A stretch of DNA of 64,000 bases from contig JADJCR010000011.1 of the NCBI GenBank assembly GCA_016703125.1, forward strand, positions 1 to 64,000. Direction: 5' to 3'. The stretch comes from Micrococcales bacterium. Its GTDB lineage: Bacteria; Actinomycetota; Actinomycetes; S36-B12; UBA10799. The notes beneath the pieces are model-generated. The model had not been told where the DNA came from. It was given only the letters and a program-made list of their open reading frames with translations, and searched no databases. Below, one piece after another: positions 44,311 through 52,821 of this stretch (positions within the stretch are counted from its first letter, which is position 1; each line of letters starts with the position of its first letter). A program made the translations under genes and the position numbers.

Positions 44311-45495
44311 CTATCCTTGGATGACTCGGCCGAACTCGTCGGTGTACTGGACTTGTTCCTCGGGGGTGAGGGGGCGGAAAACGAAGGCGCTCTGAAGGAT
44401 CTCCTCCGTGGGGAAGATCCATGGGCTCTCGGCCAGTGCCGGGTCGATCTTCATCATCTCTTCCTTCGCCCCCTGCACCGGACACACGTAGTTGACGTAC
44501 GCGGCCACCTCGGCGGCGATTTCGGGGCGGTAGTAGAAGTCCATGAGTGCCTGCGCGCCCTTGGGGTTGGCCGCGGTGATCGGGATGAGCAGGTTGTCGC
44601 TCCACAGCGTGCCGCCGGTGTCTGGCAGGGCGAACTCCCACTTGTCGCCCTCTTCGGCGTTGATCTGGAAGATGTCCCCGGACCAGGCGATGGCCGCCCA
44701 GGCCTGCTCGTTGATGAGGTCCTCCTTGTAGGAGTTGCCCTTCACCTGCTTGACCTGGCCCGAGTCGACCTGCTGCTGCAGGACGTCGAGACCGGCCATG
44801 AACTGCTCGTCGGTGAACTGCTCGGAGAGGTCGACGCCCTGCGAGAGCATGATGAAACCGATCGTGTCGCGCATCTCGGAGAGCACCACCACCTTGCCCT
44901 TGAGTTCGGGGTTCCACAGGTCGTTGATGGTCCGCAGGCCGTTGGGGATGCGCTCCTTGTTCCACGCCAAGCCGGCGAAACCGGACTGCCACGTCAGCGA
45001 GTACTCGCGGCCCGGGTCGAACTGGACATCCTTGAGCGCCGGGAGGATGTTCTTCTTGTTGGGCACGGTCTGCTCGTCGATGGGCGCCGTGTACCCCTTG
45101 CGGATCCACTCCGCGACCAACCAGTCGGTGGGGGTGACGAGGTCGTAGCCGATGTTCTGGCCGTTGGCCAACTGCGGTGCGACTTTGCCGTTGAAGGAGA
45201 CGTTGTCGTCGATGTCCTCGCGGTACTCGACGGTGTAGCCGGTCTCCTCCTCGAACTGCACGAGGGTCGGGTAGGTGCGGGATTCCTCGTCGTAGTCCAG
45301 GTACAGCGTCCAGTTGGCCCACACGATGGTCTTGCTGTCACCGCCGCCCTGCGGCTGCAGGTTGTTGCCCGTGCCGCCGCGCGTGCCGCAGGCTGCGAGG
45401 AAGGCAGCTGCACCGGCGGCGCCCATGGAACTGAGAAAGCCCCGCCGCGACATCGCGTGCTTGAGGAACTCGGTCCTCGGGTCCTTGTCCGCCAC
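44311..45495 (-). CDS. potD: Polyamine-type substrate-binding lipoprotein (PotD-like)
   Basis: A 394-residue precursor. A twin-arginine signal (MSRRGFLSSMG) ends in a lipobox (LAAC, about residue 36), so the mature protein is probably a lipid-anchored binding protein exported by Tat. Later motifs (VWANWTLYLDYDEESRTYPT, NVSFNGKVAPQL, DLVTPTDWL) fit the PotD/PotF fold. The start is GTG, directly after the aldehyde dehydrogenase stop. The substrate is inferred as putrescine or spermidine from family and neighbours, not proven. Confidence 0.9.
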   Translation of the reverse strand: MADKDPRTEFLKHAMSRRGFLSSMGAAGAAAFLAACGTRGGTGNNLQPQGGGDSKTIVWANWTLYLDYDEESRTYPTLVQFEEETGYTVEYREDIDDNVSFNGKVAPQLANGQNIGYDLVTPTDWLVAEWIRKGYTAPIDEQTVPNKKNILPALKDVQFDPGREYSLTWQSGFAGLAWNKERIPNGLRTINDLWNPELKGKVVVLSEMRDTIGFIMLSQGVDLSEQFTDEQFMAGLDVLQQQVDSGQVKQVKGNSYKEDLINEQAWAAIAWSGDIFQINAEEGDKWEFALPDTGGTLWSDNLLIPITAANPKGAQALMDFYYRPEIAAEVAAYVNYVCPVQGAKEEMMKIDPALAESPWIFPTEEILQSAFVFRPLTPEEQVQYTDEFGRVIQG

Positions 45496-46974
45496 TTATT
45501 CGCCCTTTCCGGTGAAGATGGTGCGGTGCCACGGCTTGTGGCTGTCGCCGGTGATGTCGAAGGATACGTGTTTCACCTGCGTGTATTCCTCGAACGAGTA
45601 CGTACTCATGTCCTTGCCGAATCCGGACTGCTTGAAGCCGCCGTGCGGCATCTCCGAGACGATCGGGATGTGGTCGTTGATCCACACGCAGCCGGCCTGG
45701 ACCTCCCGGCTGGCCCGGTGGGCCCGCACGACGTCGGTGGTCCAAGCGGACGCCGCCAGGCCGTACGGGGTGTCATTGGCCAGCCGGATGGCTTCGTCGT
45801 CGTCGTCGAAGGGCAGCGCGACGAGCACGGGTCCGAAGACCTCCTCCTGCACGATCTCGGAATCCTGGGCCGCGCCGATGATCAGCGTCGGACGGTAGAA
45901 GCAGCCGGGGCCCTGTGGGATGTGTCCTCCGCAAGCGACCTTCGCGCCATCGGCGACCGCGCGCTCGACCATGGCCGCGACCTTCTCCTGCTGGGCCGCG
46001 CTGATCAGCGGTCCGATGTCGGTCCTCGCGTCGAGGGTGTCCCCGAGCACGACCGCGTCCATGACTTGTGACACCCCGTCGACGAACCGGTCGAACAGGC
46101 TGCGGTGGACGTAGGCCCGGGTGGCCGCGGTGCAGTCCTGCCCGGTGTTGATGAGGCTGCCGGCGACCGCGCCCTGGATGGCTGCCTCGACGTCGGCGTC
46201 CTCGAAGACGATGAAGGGGGCCTTGCCGCCGAGCTCCAGGTGCACGCGCTTGAGCCCGGCCATCGCCACCTCCGCCACGCGGTGGCCCACGCGAGTGGAT
46301 CCGGTGAAGGACACCATCCGCACCTCGGTGTGGCCGATCAGGGCCTCGCCGGCGACCGGCCCCGTGCCGGTGATGACGTTGAAGACCCCGTCGGGCATCC
46401 CCACCGCAGTGGCATCCTCGGCGAGCATGAGACTGGTGAGCGGCGTCAATTCGCTGGGCTTGAGGACGATCGTGTTGCCCGCGGCCACGGCCGGCAGCAT
46501 CTTCCACATCGCCATCTGCAAGGGGTAGTTCCACGGGGCGATGGAGCCGACCACGCCGATCGCCTCCCGGCGCACCGTCGAAGTGTGGGTGCCGTCCCAC
46601 TCCGCGGCCGCCGAGCCCTGCAGGTGCCGTGCCGCCCCGGCGAAGAAGACGACGTTGTCGATGGAGCCCGGGACATCGAACTCGCGCGTGAGCCGGATCG
46701 GTTTCCCGGCCTGCTTCGACTCGACCTGTGCGTACTCCTCGGCACGTTCGGACAAGCGCCGGGCCAACGCGTGCAGGACCTCACCGCGCTCGGCGGGGGC
46801 CGTCCTGGACCACACCGGGAAGGCGGCCTTGGCCGCGGCGACCGCCGCATCGACATCCGCCGCGGTCGCGAGGCGCAACTCCTCGATCACCGAGCCGTCG
46901 GCAGGGTTGGTGATCGCCAGGACGTCGCCGGCGCCATCGGCCGCCCGGCCGTCGATCCACTGCCCTGCGATCAT
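45496..46974 (-). CDS. Aldehyde dehydrogenase, probable aminobutyraldehyde dehydrogenase
   Basis: First gene of the amine operon. A 492-residue NAD(P)+ aldehyde dehydrogenase with VVGSIAPWNYPLQMAMWKM, KPSELTPLTSL, the base Glu in HLELGGKAP and the catalytic Cys in NTGQDCTAATR. The protein resembles gamma-aminobutyraldehyde dehydrogenases (PatD/PuuC-like), which would make GABA or beta-alanine from the aminoaldehyde formed by oxidase or transaminase. AGGAG precedes the ATG at 46974; the upstream ATG at 47016 is less likely. Confidence 0.9.
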   Translation of the reverse strand: MIAGQWIDGRAADGAGDVLAITNPADGSVIEELRLATAADVDAAVAAAKAAFPVWSRTAPAERGEVLHALARRLSERAEEYAQVESKQAGKPIRLTREFDVPGSIDNVVFFAGAARHLQGSAAAEWDGTHTSTVRREAIGVVGSIAPWNYPLQMAMWKMLPAVAAGNTIVLKPSELTPLTSLMLAEDATAVGMPDGVFNVITGTGPVAGEALIGHTEVRMVSFTGSTRVGHRVAEVAMAGLKRVHLELGGKAPFIVFEDADVEAAIQGAVAGSLINTGQDCTAATRAYVHRSLFDRFVDGVSQVMDAVVLGDTLDARTDIGPLISAAQQEKVAAMVERAVADGAKVACGGHIPQGPGCFYRPTLIIGAAQDSEIVQEEVFGPVLVALPFDDDDEAIRLANDTPYGLAASAWTTDVVRAHRASREVQAGCVWINDHIPIVSEMPHGGFKQSGFGKDMSTYSFEEYTQVKHVSFDITGDSHKPWHRTIFTGKGE

Positions 46975-47059
46975 CCACGCTCCTGAGATCTGGGTCACTA
47001 TTTCGCGATAATACATAGGATCACGACGACGGAAAGCGTTCTATTCAAGATCTTTTGTG

Positions 47060-47070
47060 ACTGATTCAGT
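47060..47070. promoter_or_regulatory. Small palindrome in the amine-operon promoter region
   Basis: Perfect arms actga-t-tcagt, about 85 bases upstream of the aldehyde dehydrogenase ATG. The AT-rich DNA around it (TTGAAT and TATTAT on the minus strand) could be promoter elements. It could be an operator; no regulator gene adjoins it. Confidence 0.35.
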
Positions 47071-47161
47071 GATGAGGTGCCTCCCGGGCTGCTGAAGGCG
47101 CCCGCGCCACGGTTGGCGCGGCTGAACTGGATCGTGCCCGGGCGCGCCCACCGCCCGGGTG

Positions 47162-47343
47162 AGGGCGTTGGAAATCCGCACATCGGGGAGAGGTACGGAC
47201 GATCCTGTTCGCTCCCGGGTATCCGTATCCCTCACGCCCTCGGTCCAGCGGGTCGTCGCCCGGAAGGCGTTGGAGATACGTACATCGGGGAGCGACAGAG
47301 ACGGTCGGTTCCACTCCCGGGTATCCCTACCCCGACGCCCTTG
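47162..47343. repeat. Tandem palindromic repeat, locus F
   Basis: Two copies about 102 bp apart (from 47165 and 47267). Each has left motifs gcgttgga and cggggag about 17 bp apart, a loop, then their inverted partners ctcccggg and cgacgccc/cacgccct in reverse order. The copies share long blocks (tacatcggggag or cacatcggggag; ctcccgggtatcc). The DNA from 47075 to 47160 is GC-rich and itself palindromic around gcccggg. No gene is seen in this divergent region. Confidence 0.85.
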
Positions 47344-47377
47344 TGCCGACTCGACGGGACCGGGTTACCGTGACCAC

Positions 47378-47875
47378 GTGGGTGACAACGGCCGGGAGTT
47401 CAGTCGGCGGGACCTGGCCGGATGGCTGGAGGGTCCCAAGGCCAGCCTGGAGGACCAGGGGTTCGAGTTCGGGTACAAGGGGCAACGCCTCGGGCTGCCG
47501 GAGAGCGGCCCCGGGGCCGTGGCCGGGGTCGGTCGGCGGTTTCTGGCCCTGACGATCGACTGGTTGGCGTGCGTACTCATCGCGAACCTGGTCAGTTCCG
47601 GCCAGCCGCCGGCGTTCCTGCCGCTGGTGATCTTCTTCGTCGAGGTCGCGTTGTTGACCGCGTTGACCGGGTCGAGTTTCGGGCAGCGCATCGTGGGCAT
47701 CCGCGTCGTCAGCCTCACAAGGGGCCGGCTCGATCCGGCCCGGGCGGCACTGCGCACCCTGCTGCTGTGCCTGGTGGTCCCCCCGTTGGTGTTCGACCGC
47801 GACCAACGCGGCCTGCACGACAAAGCTGCGAACTCGGTAGCGGTGCGGATGGGCCGCCCACAGCCGGACGCGTAG
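47378..47875 (+). CDS. RDD-family membrane protein
   Basis: A 165-residue protein, GTG start. A soluble N-terminus (MGDNGREFSRRDLAGWL) leads into RRFLALTIDWLACVLIANL with the Arg-Asp of the RDD motif, then two further hydrophobic segments and LHDKAANSVAV at the end. Function of the family is mostly unknown. It is convergent with the DUF4191 gene, with three bases between the stops. Confidence 0.85.
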   Translation: MGDNGREFSRRDLAGWLEGPKASLEDQGFEFGYKGQRLGLPESGPGAVAGVGRRFLALTIDWLACVLIANLVSSGQPPAFLPLVIFFVEVALLTALTGSSFGQRIVGIRVVSLTRGRLDPARAALRTLLLCLVVPPLVFDRDQRGLHDKAANSVAVRMGRPQPDA

Positions 47876-47878
47876 CGG

Positions 47879-48550
47879 TCAGCGACGCGGGGGTCGCATT
47901 GCGCGCGTCGACTTGGGGATGGGGCCCTTCGGCATCGGCAGCGGCTGGTTGCTCAGCGCCTCGAGTCGGCGGCGGACTTCGGTGACCTGCCCCGGGGACA
48001 AGGTCTTCGGCAGTTTGCGGATGGTCTTCACCAGGCGGTTGATGGGGACCTGGCCTTCTTCGCGACCCATCGCGTACTCGTGGAAGCCGATATCCGGCAC
48101 GAACCGGGCCTCGCGCTTCTGCTCGGTGCGCAGCAGGTTGCTCACCCGCGAGCCGTTGCCCTCACCCACGAGGATCACCCCGGGGCGGCCGATGACCCGG
48201 TGGACGATGTCCTGGTTCTTCGTGACCGCCACCGCCGGAGTGACGAACCAGCCCTTGCCCAGCGTGTTCAGCACGGCGGCCGCGGCTCCGGGCTGCCCCT
48301 CGATCTGGCTGTACGCGGCGCGCTCCGCGCGGCGACCGAGCACGATGGACGCTGCCAGCAGGCCGGTGCTCACGCCGACGAGCATGAGCCACCAACTACC
48401 GATCAGGGCGCAGATCGCCGCCGCGATGACGATGGGCAGGAGGAACCAGCCCAGCAGGATCCAGCCGATCCGGGGATCGGACTGCTTGGTCATCTGATAG
48501 GTCTGGCGGATCTGCGCCAGACGTCCGGGGGAGCCGTCCTTACGTGCCAT
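47879..48550 (-). CDS. DUF4191 membrane protein
   Basis: A 223-residue protein. Two membrane helices (IGWILLGWFLLPIVIAAAICALIG and the next one) follow a basic N-terminus; the cytosolic part has GRPGVILVGEGNGSRV and a basic C-terminal tail. DUF4191 genes stand beside lipA in many actinobacteria; that position is kept here, nine bases after the lipA stop. Function unknown. Confidence 0.9.
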   Translation of the reverse strand: MARKDGSPGRLAQIRQTYQMTKQSDPRIGWILLGWFLLPIVIAAAICALIGSWWLMLVGVSTGLLAASIVLGRRAERAAYSQIEGQPGAAAAVLNTLGKGWFVTPAVAVTKNQDIVHRVIGRPGVILVGEGNGSRVSNLLRTEQKREARFVPDIGFHEYAMGREEGQVPINRLVKTIRKLPKTLSPGQVTEVRRRLEALSNQPLPMPKGPIPKSTRAMRPPRR

Positions 48551-48559
48551 GGGCCAAGA

Positions 48560-49492
48560 CTACGTGGTGGCGCGGACGGCGACCGCCTGCCGGTACAGCC
48601 GCCCTGCGCGGTAACTGGAGCGCACGAGGGGGCCGCTCATGACGCCCAGGAAACCGATCTGCTCCGCCACCACCGCCAGATCGTCGAACTCCGCCGGCTC
48701 GACCCACCGCACGACCGGGTGATGGCGGGGTGTCGGGCGCAGGTACTGGGTGATGGTCAGCAGGTCGCAGCCCGCAGCGCGTAGGTCCTGCATGGTCGAG
48801 CGCACCTCCTCGAGCGTCTCGCCCAGACCCAGGATGAGATTCGATTTCGTCACCAGCCCGGCCTCGCGCGCCAGTGTCAGGACCGCCAGGGACCGCTCGT
48901 AGCGGAAGGCCGGGCGGATGCGCTTCATGAGCCGGGGGACGGTCTCGACGTTGTGGGCCAGGACCTCCGGGGAGGCGTCAAACACCTGGGCCAGCAGGTC
49001 GGGTTCCCCGGAGAAGTCGGGGATGAGCACCTCGACGCCGCAGCCGGGAACCCCGGTGTGGATCTCCCGCACAGTCTGTGCGTACAGCCAGGCCCCCTGG
49101 TCGGGCAGGTCGTCGCGCGCGACGCCGGTGACGGTGGCGTACCGCAAGCCCATGGTTGCCACCGTCTGCGCAACACGCGCCGGCTCATCGCGGTCCAGCG
49201 GCTGTGGCCGACCGGTCTCGATCTGGCAGAAGTCGCAGCGCCGGGTGCATTCGTCCCCACCGATGAGGAACGTGGCCTCGCGATCCTCCCAGCATTCGTA
49301 GATGTTCGGGCAGCCGGCCTCCTGGCACACGGTGTGCAGACCCTCGTCGGCGACAGTACGCCGGATCTCGTGGAACTGCGGGCCCATCACGGCACGGGTC
49401 TTGATCCACGGCGGTTTGCGCTCGATGGGCACCTCGGCGTTGCGCACCTCCAGGCGCAGCAGTTTGCGCCCGTCGGGGGAGGGAGTCGCCAT
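48560..49492 (-). CDS. lipA: Lipoyl synthase
   Basis: Radical SAM enzyme inserting two sulfurs into protein-bound octanoyl groups. The 310 residues have the auxiliary cluster CQEAGCPNIYEC, the radical SAM cluster CTRRCDFC, and the C-terminal RSSYRAG. The ATG at 49492 starts MATPSPDGRKLLRLEVRN; it stands ten bases after the membrane protein stop. Works after LipB; the target in this window is the sucB product with two lipoyl domains. Confidence 0.96.
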   Translation of the reverse strand: MATPSPDGRKLLRLEVRNAEVPIERKPPWIKTRAVMGPQFHEIRRTVADEGLHTVCQEAGCPNIYECWEDREATFLIGGDECTRRCDFCQIETGRPQPLDRDEPARVAQTVATMGLRYATVTGVARDDLPDQGAWLYAQTVREIHTGVPGCGVEVLIPDFSGEPDLLAQVFDASPEVLAHNVETVPRLMKRIRPAFRYERSLAVLTLAREAGLVTKSNLILGLGETLEEVRSTMQDLRAAGCDLLTITQYLRPTPRHHPVVRWVEPAEFDDLAVVAEQIGFLGVMSGPLVRSSYRAGRLYRQAVAVRATT

Positions 49493-49502
49493 GCGCACCA
49501 GC

Positions 49503-50399
49503 CTACGCCCGGCCACGGGGACCGACCATGTGGTAGCGGTCCTGCAGCAGTGCGCCGACAGCGATCGTCGCCATGGCCACGACAACCCACACGTAGGCGG
49601 TGATCCACGGCCTGACCATGAGCTCCCCGATGGCCCTGGTGAGGGTCCAGTCGGCGGAGTCCGCCCCTGACAGGGTCCACGACGCGTGGATGAACAGCGC
49701 CGCAACGCCGCAGGTCAGCGCGGTCAGTCCGCTGGCCACCAGCAGCGGTCGCTGGCGCGGGCGCCCGAGGGCGAGCAGCGCGGCGCCGGCGGCCACGATG
49801 CCGAGCACTGCCGGGAGGAAGGCGGCGCGCACGATGTTGATCGGCAACCGCATCCAGTCCGGCGGCAGGGGCACCGGCACGGTGAGGCCGGGTAGGTCAA
49901 GTGCGTCCAACGGGACCTGGACCGGGCCCACACCGGCCGTCTTGCCCGCCAGCAGTTCGTCGAGATCGATGTGCGCCCGTCCGGATTCCAGATCGGCCGA
50001 CAGGCCGGGCCGGCCCAGCGCGTCGGCGTCCAGCCAGGCAAGGAAGGCGTTGTGGGCCTGCGTGGATGCCTCCAGGAGCAGACGCTGACCGGGCTGGGAT
50101 TCCACCGCGGACCCCACCACCGTTGCGACCGCCGGCTCGGCACCGTCGAGCAGCGAGTCAACCGGCCCCGCCAGTGCCGGAACGTTGCGGGACACGAAGT
50201 CCCGCGCCGAGCCCAGGACTTGTGTCGTGGCGCGATCGGTGATCTCCCGGTCGACGTCCTCGATCTGCAGCACCCGGGTCATGGCTGCCTCGAACCATGC
50301 CTCGTCCAGGACCCGCTCGTTGAGCCACCACGAGGCGGGGGCGACCAGCCAGCCCAGGATCCACACGATGGTCGCGACTGCGACCCCGGTGGCTCTCAC
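49503..50399 (-). CDS. Membrane protein of unknown function between lipA and lipB
   Basis: A 298-residue protein starting at the GTG that overlaps the lipB stop (GTGA). One N-terminal helix (VAVATIVWILGWLVAPASWWL), then a large soluble segment of about 150 residues (EITDRATTQVLGSARDFVSR, LEASTQAHNAFLAWLDADAL), then three C-terminal helices. The layout suggests a large extracytoplasmic loop. No family name comes to mind; I see no catalytic motif. Coupling with lipB may be only positional. Confidence 0.75.
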   Translation of the reverse strand: MRATGVAVATIVWILGWLVAPASWWLNERVLDEAWFEAAMTRVLQIEDVDREITDRATTQVLGSARDFVSRNVPALAGPVDSLLDGAEPAVATVVGSAVESQPGQRLLLEASTQAHNAFLAWLDADALGRPGLSADLESGRAHIDLDELLAGKTAGVGPVQVPLDALDLPGLTVPVPLPPDWMRLPINIVRAAFLPAVLGIVAAGAALLALGRPRQRPLLVASGLTALTCGVAALFIHASWTLSGADSADWTLTRAIGELMVRPWITAYVWVVVAMATIAVGALLQDRYHMVGPRGRA

Positions 50400-51046
50400 G
50401 GCTTTCTGCTCCCGGCCAGCATGGGGGCGAGGCCGGCTATGTGGTGGGCGACCTCCTCGATGCTCACGTCGTGGCCTGTCTCCCGCTGCAGCGAGGTCAC
50501 CCCCGCGTCGGAGATCCCGCAGGGAACGATCCGGTCGTAGGCGGCCAGGTCGCAATCGACGTTCAGTGCGAAGCCGTGCATCGTCACCCCGCGAGCCACC
50601 CGGACCCCGATGGCGGCGATCTTGCGGGCCGGGGTGTGTGCGACCCACACCCCGCTGCGACCCGGCACCCTTTCCCCGGTCACCCCGTACCTCGCGCACA
50701 CGGTGATGAGTAACTCCTCCAGCCGGCGCACGTAACTGACCACATCGAGCGGTTCGGGCAGTCGCATGATCGGGTAGCCCACGAGTTGGCCGGGGCCGTG
50801 CCAGGTGATCCGGCCACCCCGGTCCACGTCGATGACCCGGCTGCCATCCAGCGGCAGATCTTCTGGCTGGGTGCGGCGGCCGGCGGTGTAGACGCCCTCG
50901 TGCTCGAGCAGGAGCAGGGTGCCCGGCATGTCTCCGGCCACGACGGCCTGGTGGATCTCCCGCTGCAACTCCCAGGCCTCGAGGTACTCGACCATGCCGA
51001 GCCGGCGGACCTGGGGTCCGGCGGTGTCGATCGAGGGCAGAGGCAC
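50396..51046 (-). CDS. lipB: Octanoyltransferase
   Basis: Transfers octanoyl from acyl carrier protein to lipoyl domains. The 216 residues keep GVYTAGRRTQ, WHGPGQLVGYP, the catalytic Lys in RKIAAIGVRVARGVTMHGFALNV and the catalytic Cys in PCGISDAGVTSL. The GTG at 51046 is preferred (VPLPSIDTAGP); in-frame codons upstream reach into a repeat element and are rejected. Confidence 0.95.
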   Translation of the reverse strand: MPLPSIDTAGPQVRRLGMVEYLEAWELQREIHQAVVAGDMPGTLLLLEHEGVYTAGRRTQPEDLPLDGSRVIDVDRGGRITWHGPGQLVGYPIMRLPEPLDVVSYVRRLEELLITVCARYGVTGERVPGRSGVWVAHTPARKIAAIGVRVARGVTMHGFALNVDCDLAAYDRIVPCGISDAGVTSLQRETGHDVSIEEVAHHIAGLAPMLAGSRKP

Positions 51047-51100
51047 CCCACCAGCGTAGGCCGGACGGCGGGGGCGATGCTTCCGCGGAGCTTGAGCCGA

Positions 51101-51177
51101 AGGCGGGAGAGTTGCCGTTGTCGGGGAGTGGTTCTGCACGGTTGGGTCGCTCCCGGCTGTACGTTTCGCTCCCGCCT
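51101..51177. repeat. 19-bp-phased palindromic repeat, locus D
   Basis: Left motifs gcgggag (51103) and cggggag (51122) are 19 bp apart; inverted motifs tcgctcccg at 51147 and 51166 are also 19 bp apart. So two arms on each side are in the same phase. It lies between the SDR gene and lipB, both on the minus strand. Confidence 0.8.
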
Positions 51178-51188
51178 GGGGCTGTGGT

Positions 51189-52073
51189 TCAGCCGAGCGC
51201 CGCTTCGATCATCGACCGGATGTCGGGCTGTTCCCACTGGAAGCCGTGCGCCCTCAGAACTCCCGGGGCGATCCTTTGGCTGGCCAGGGTGTCCTCCGCG
51301 AACTCCCCGAGCACCACCTTCAGCGCGAACCCGGGGACAGGCACAACCGCAGGCCGGTGGAGCACCGCTCCCATCACGCGGGTCACTTCGGCGTTGGTGA
51401 CCGGATCCGGACCCACGAGGTTCACCGGCCCGCGAACATCGTTGCTGAGCATCCACGTAAGGGCGCGCACCTCATCATTGAGGGAGATGGCCGACCAGTA
51501 CTGGCGGCCGGATCCGAGCTTCCCGCCGATGCCGGCCTTGAAGATGGGGAACAGTCGCTGCCACGCGCCGCCGTCGGAGGACACGACCAGACCGGTGCGC
51601 GCGAACGCGACCCGTACGCCGGCATCGATCGCGGGCTGCGTCGCGGCCTCCCAGCGCTCCACCACCGACGCCAGGAAGCCGCCGCCCTGGGGGCCGCTCT
51701 CATCGGTCAGCCGGTCACCGGTGTCGCCGTAGTAGCCGATGGCCGATCCGCTGATCAGAACCGACGGTCCGCCTTCGGCCTTCGCCATGGCGCGAGCGAT
51801 GGTGCCAGTACCGTCGACCCGGCTGTCGAGGATCTGCTTCTTGTGCGCGTCCGTCCATCGCCTGTCCCCGATACCGGCGCCGGCGAGGTGGACGATCGCG
51901 TTCAGCCCGGCGAGCAGGTCCGGATCGAGGTCAGTGCCTGGCTGCCAGCGGATCTCGTCGGCGGCCCCGGGGGGACGTCGGACGAAGGTGACGACCTGAT
52001 GACCCTCTGCCCGAAGGTGCCCCGCCAGGGCTGATCCGATAAGTCCCGTTGCTCCCGTTATGCCGATGTGCAT
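51189..52073 (-). CDS. TIGR01777-family NAD-dependent epimerase/dehydratase-like protein
   Basis: A 294-residue atypical short-chain dehydrogenase (YfcH/SDR39U1 group). The nucleotide-binding GATGLIGSALAGHL is at residues 6-19, followed by VTFVRRPP. ISGSAIGYYGDTGD holds the usual Ser/Tyr site. C-terminal domain with ALKVVLGEFAEDTLASQR. Substrate unknown. Divergent from the transporter-like gene downstream. Confidence 0.9.
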   Translation of the reverse strand: MHIGITGATGLIGSALAGHLRAEGHQVVTFVRRPPGAADEIRWQPGTDLDPDLLAGLNAIVHLAGAGIGDRRWTDAHKKQILDSRVDGTGTIARAMAKAEGGPSVLISGSAIGYYGDTGDRLTDESGPQGGGFLASVVERWEAATQPAIDAGVRVAFARTGLVVSSDGGAWQRLFPIFKAGIGGKLGSGRQYWSAISLNDEVRALTWMLSNDVRGPVNLVGPDPVTNAEVTRVMGAVLHRPAVVPVPGFALKVVLGEFAEDTLASQRIAPGVLRAHGFQWEQPDIRSMIEAALG

Positions 52074-52127
52074 GTTCCCAGTTTGGGGGACGTCGCCGTC
52101 GCCGCAAGCCGACTAGGCTCGGGGCTC

Positions 52128-52799
52128 GTGTGGGAACTCCTGACTTCCGTACTGCCACTGGGCCTGGCTGCTGCCGTCACCCCCACCCTGTTCGCCCTGC
52201 AGGTTCTCGTGGTGTCAGGCCCGCACTGGCAGACCCGTGCGCGGTCGGTGGTGGTCGGCGCGGGCGCGGTCTTCCTCGTGGTCTTCGCCCTTGTGCTGGG
52301 CGGGTTGAGCCAGTTGCCGGGCGCCGGCACCGGGACGAAACCGCGCTGGGAATACGTGATCGAACTCGGCTGCGGGCTCATCCTGATGCTCGCCGCGATC
52401 TGGATGCTGCGCCCGCATCCGGAGGCTGACGCGCGACTGGAGAAAAAGGTCGAGGGTTATGCCGATCATGCGTCGCCGTGGATGTTCGCGGGACTCGCGG
52501 CCTACATGAGCGTCACGGACTTCTCGACCCTGGTCATCCTGCTGCCCGCTCTGCACGACGTCACGAATTCGGCGGTTCCGGTGGCGGGCAAGGCGCTGGT
52601 GGTGGCGCTGTTGTACGGCTGCGCGCTGCTACCGGTCGTCGGGCCGCCGTTGGCCGTGCGGGTGGCCGGCGACCGGGGCGTGCAGGCGATGAAGCGGCTG
52701 TACGCACTGGTCATGGGTCACCAGTTGCAGGTCATGGGGGCAGTGGCGGGCGCCGTCGGGGTGATCCTCATCTTCCGCGGGGTCAGCGGGCTCTGGTGA
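52128..52799 (+). CDS. GAP (Sap/LysE-like) family membrane protein
   Basis: A 223-residue protein with six hydrophobic segments. LPLGLAAAVTPTLFALQVLVV at the start, then PWMFAGLAAYMSVTDFSTLVILLPAL in the middle, fits the GAP/Sap exporter-like proteins of actinobacteria. The GTG at 52128 is chosen; the ATG at 52068 would overlap the start of the divergent SDR gene. Possible lipid or small-molecule exporter; untested. Confidence 0.8.
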   Translation: MWELLTSVLPLGLAAAVTPTLFALQVLVVSGPHWQTRARSVVVGAGAVFLVVFALVLGGLSQLPGAGTGTKPRWEYVIELGCGLILMLAAIWMLRPHPEADARLEKKVEGYADHASPWMFAGLAAYMSVTDFSTLVILLPALHDVTNSAVPVAGKALVVALLYGCALLPVVGPPLAVRVAGDRGVQAMKRLYALVMGHQLQVMGAVAGAVGVILIFRGVSGLW

Positions 52800-52821
52800 G
52801 CCGGTGCCGTGGCCCGCTGTG

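Noticed and set aside
43255..46071. A 938-codon plus-strand open frame opposite the pot genes
   Set aside because: Antisense of well-supported transporter genes; long antisense frames are expected at this GC content.
47017..47377. Small ORFs in the divergent region (repeated ALEIRTSG-like translation)
   Set aside because: The repeated peptide is only the translation of the tandem locus F DNA repeat.
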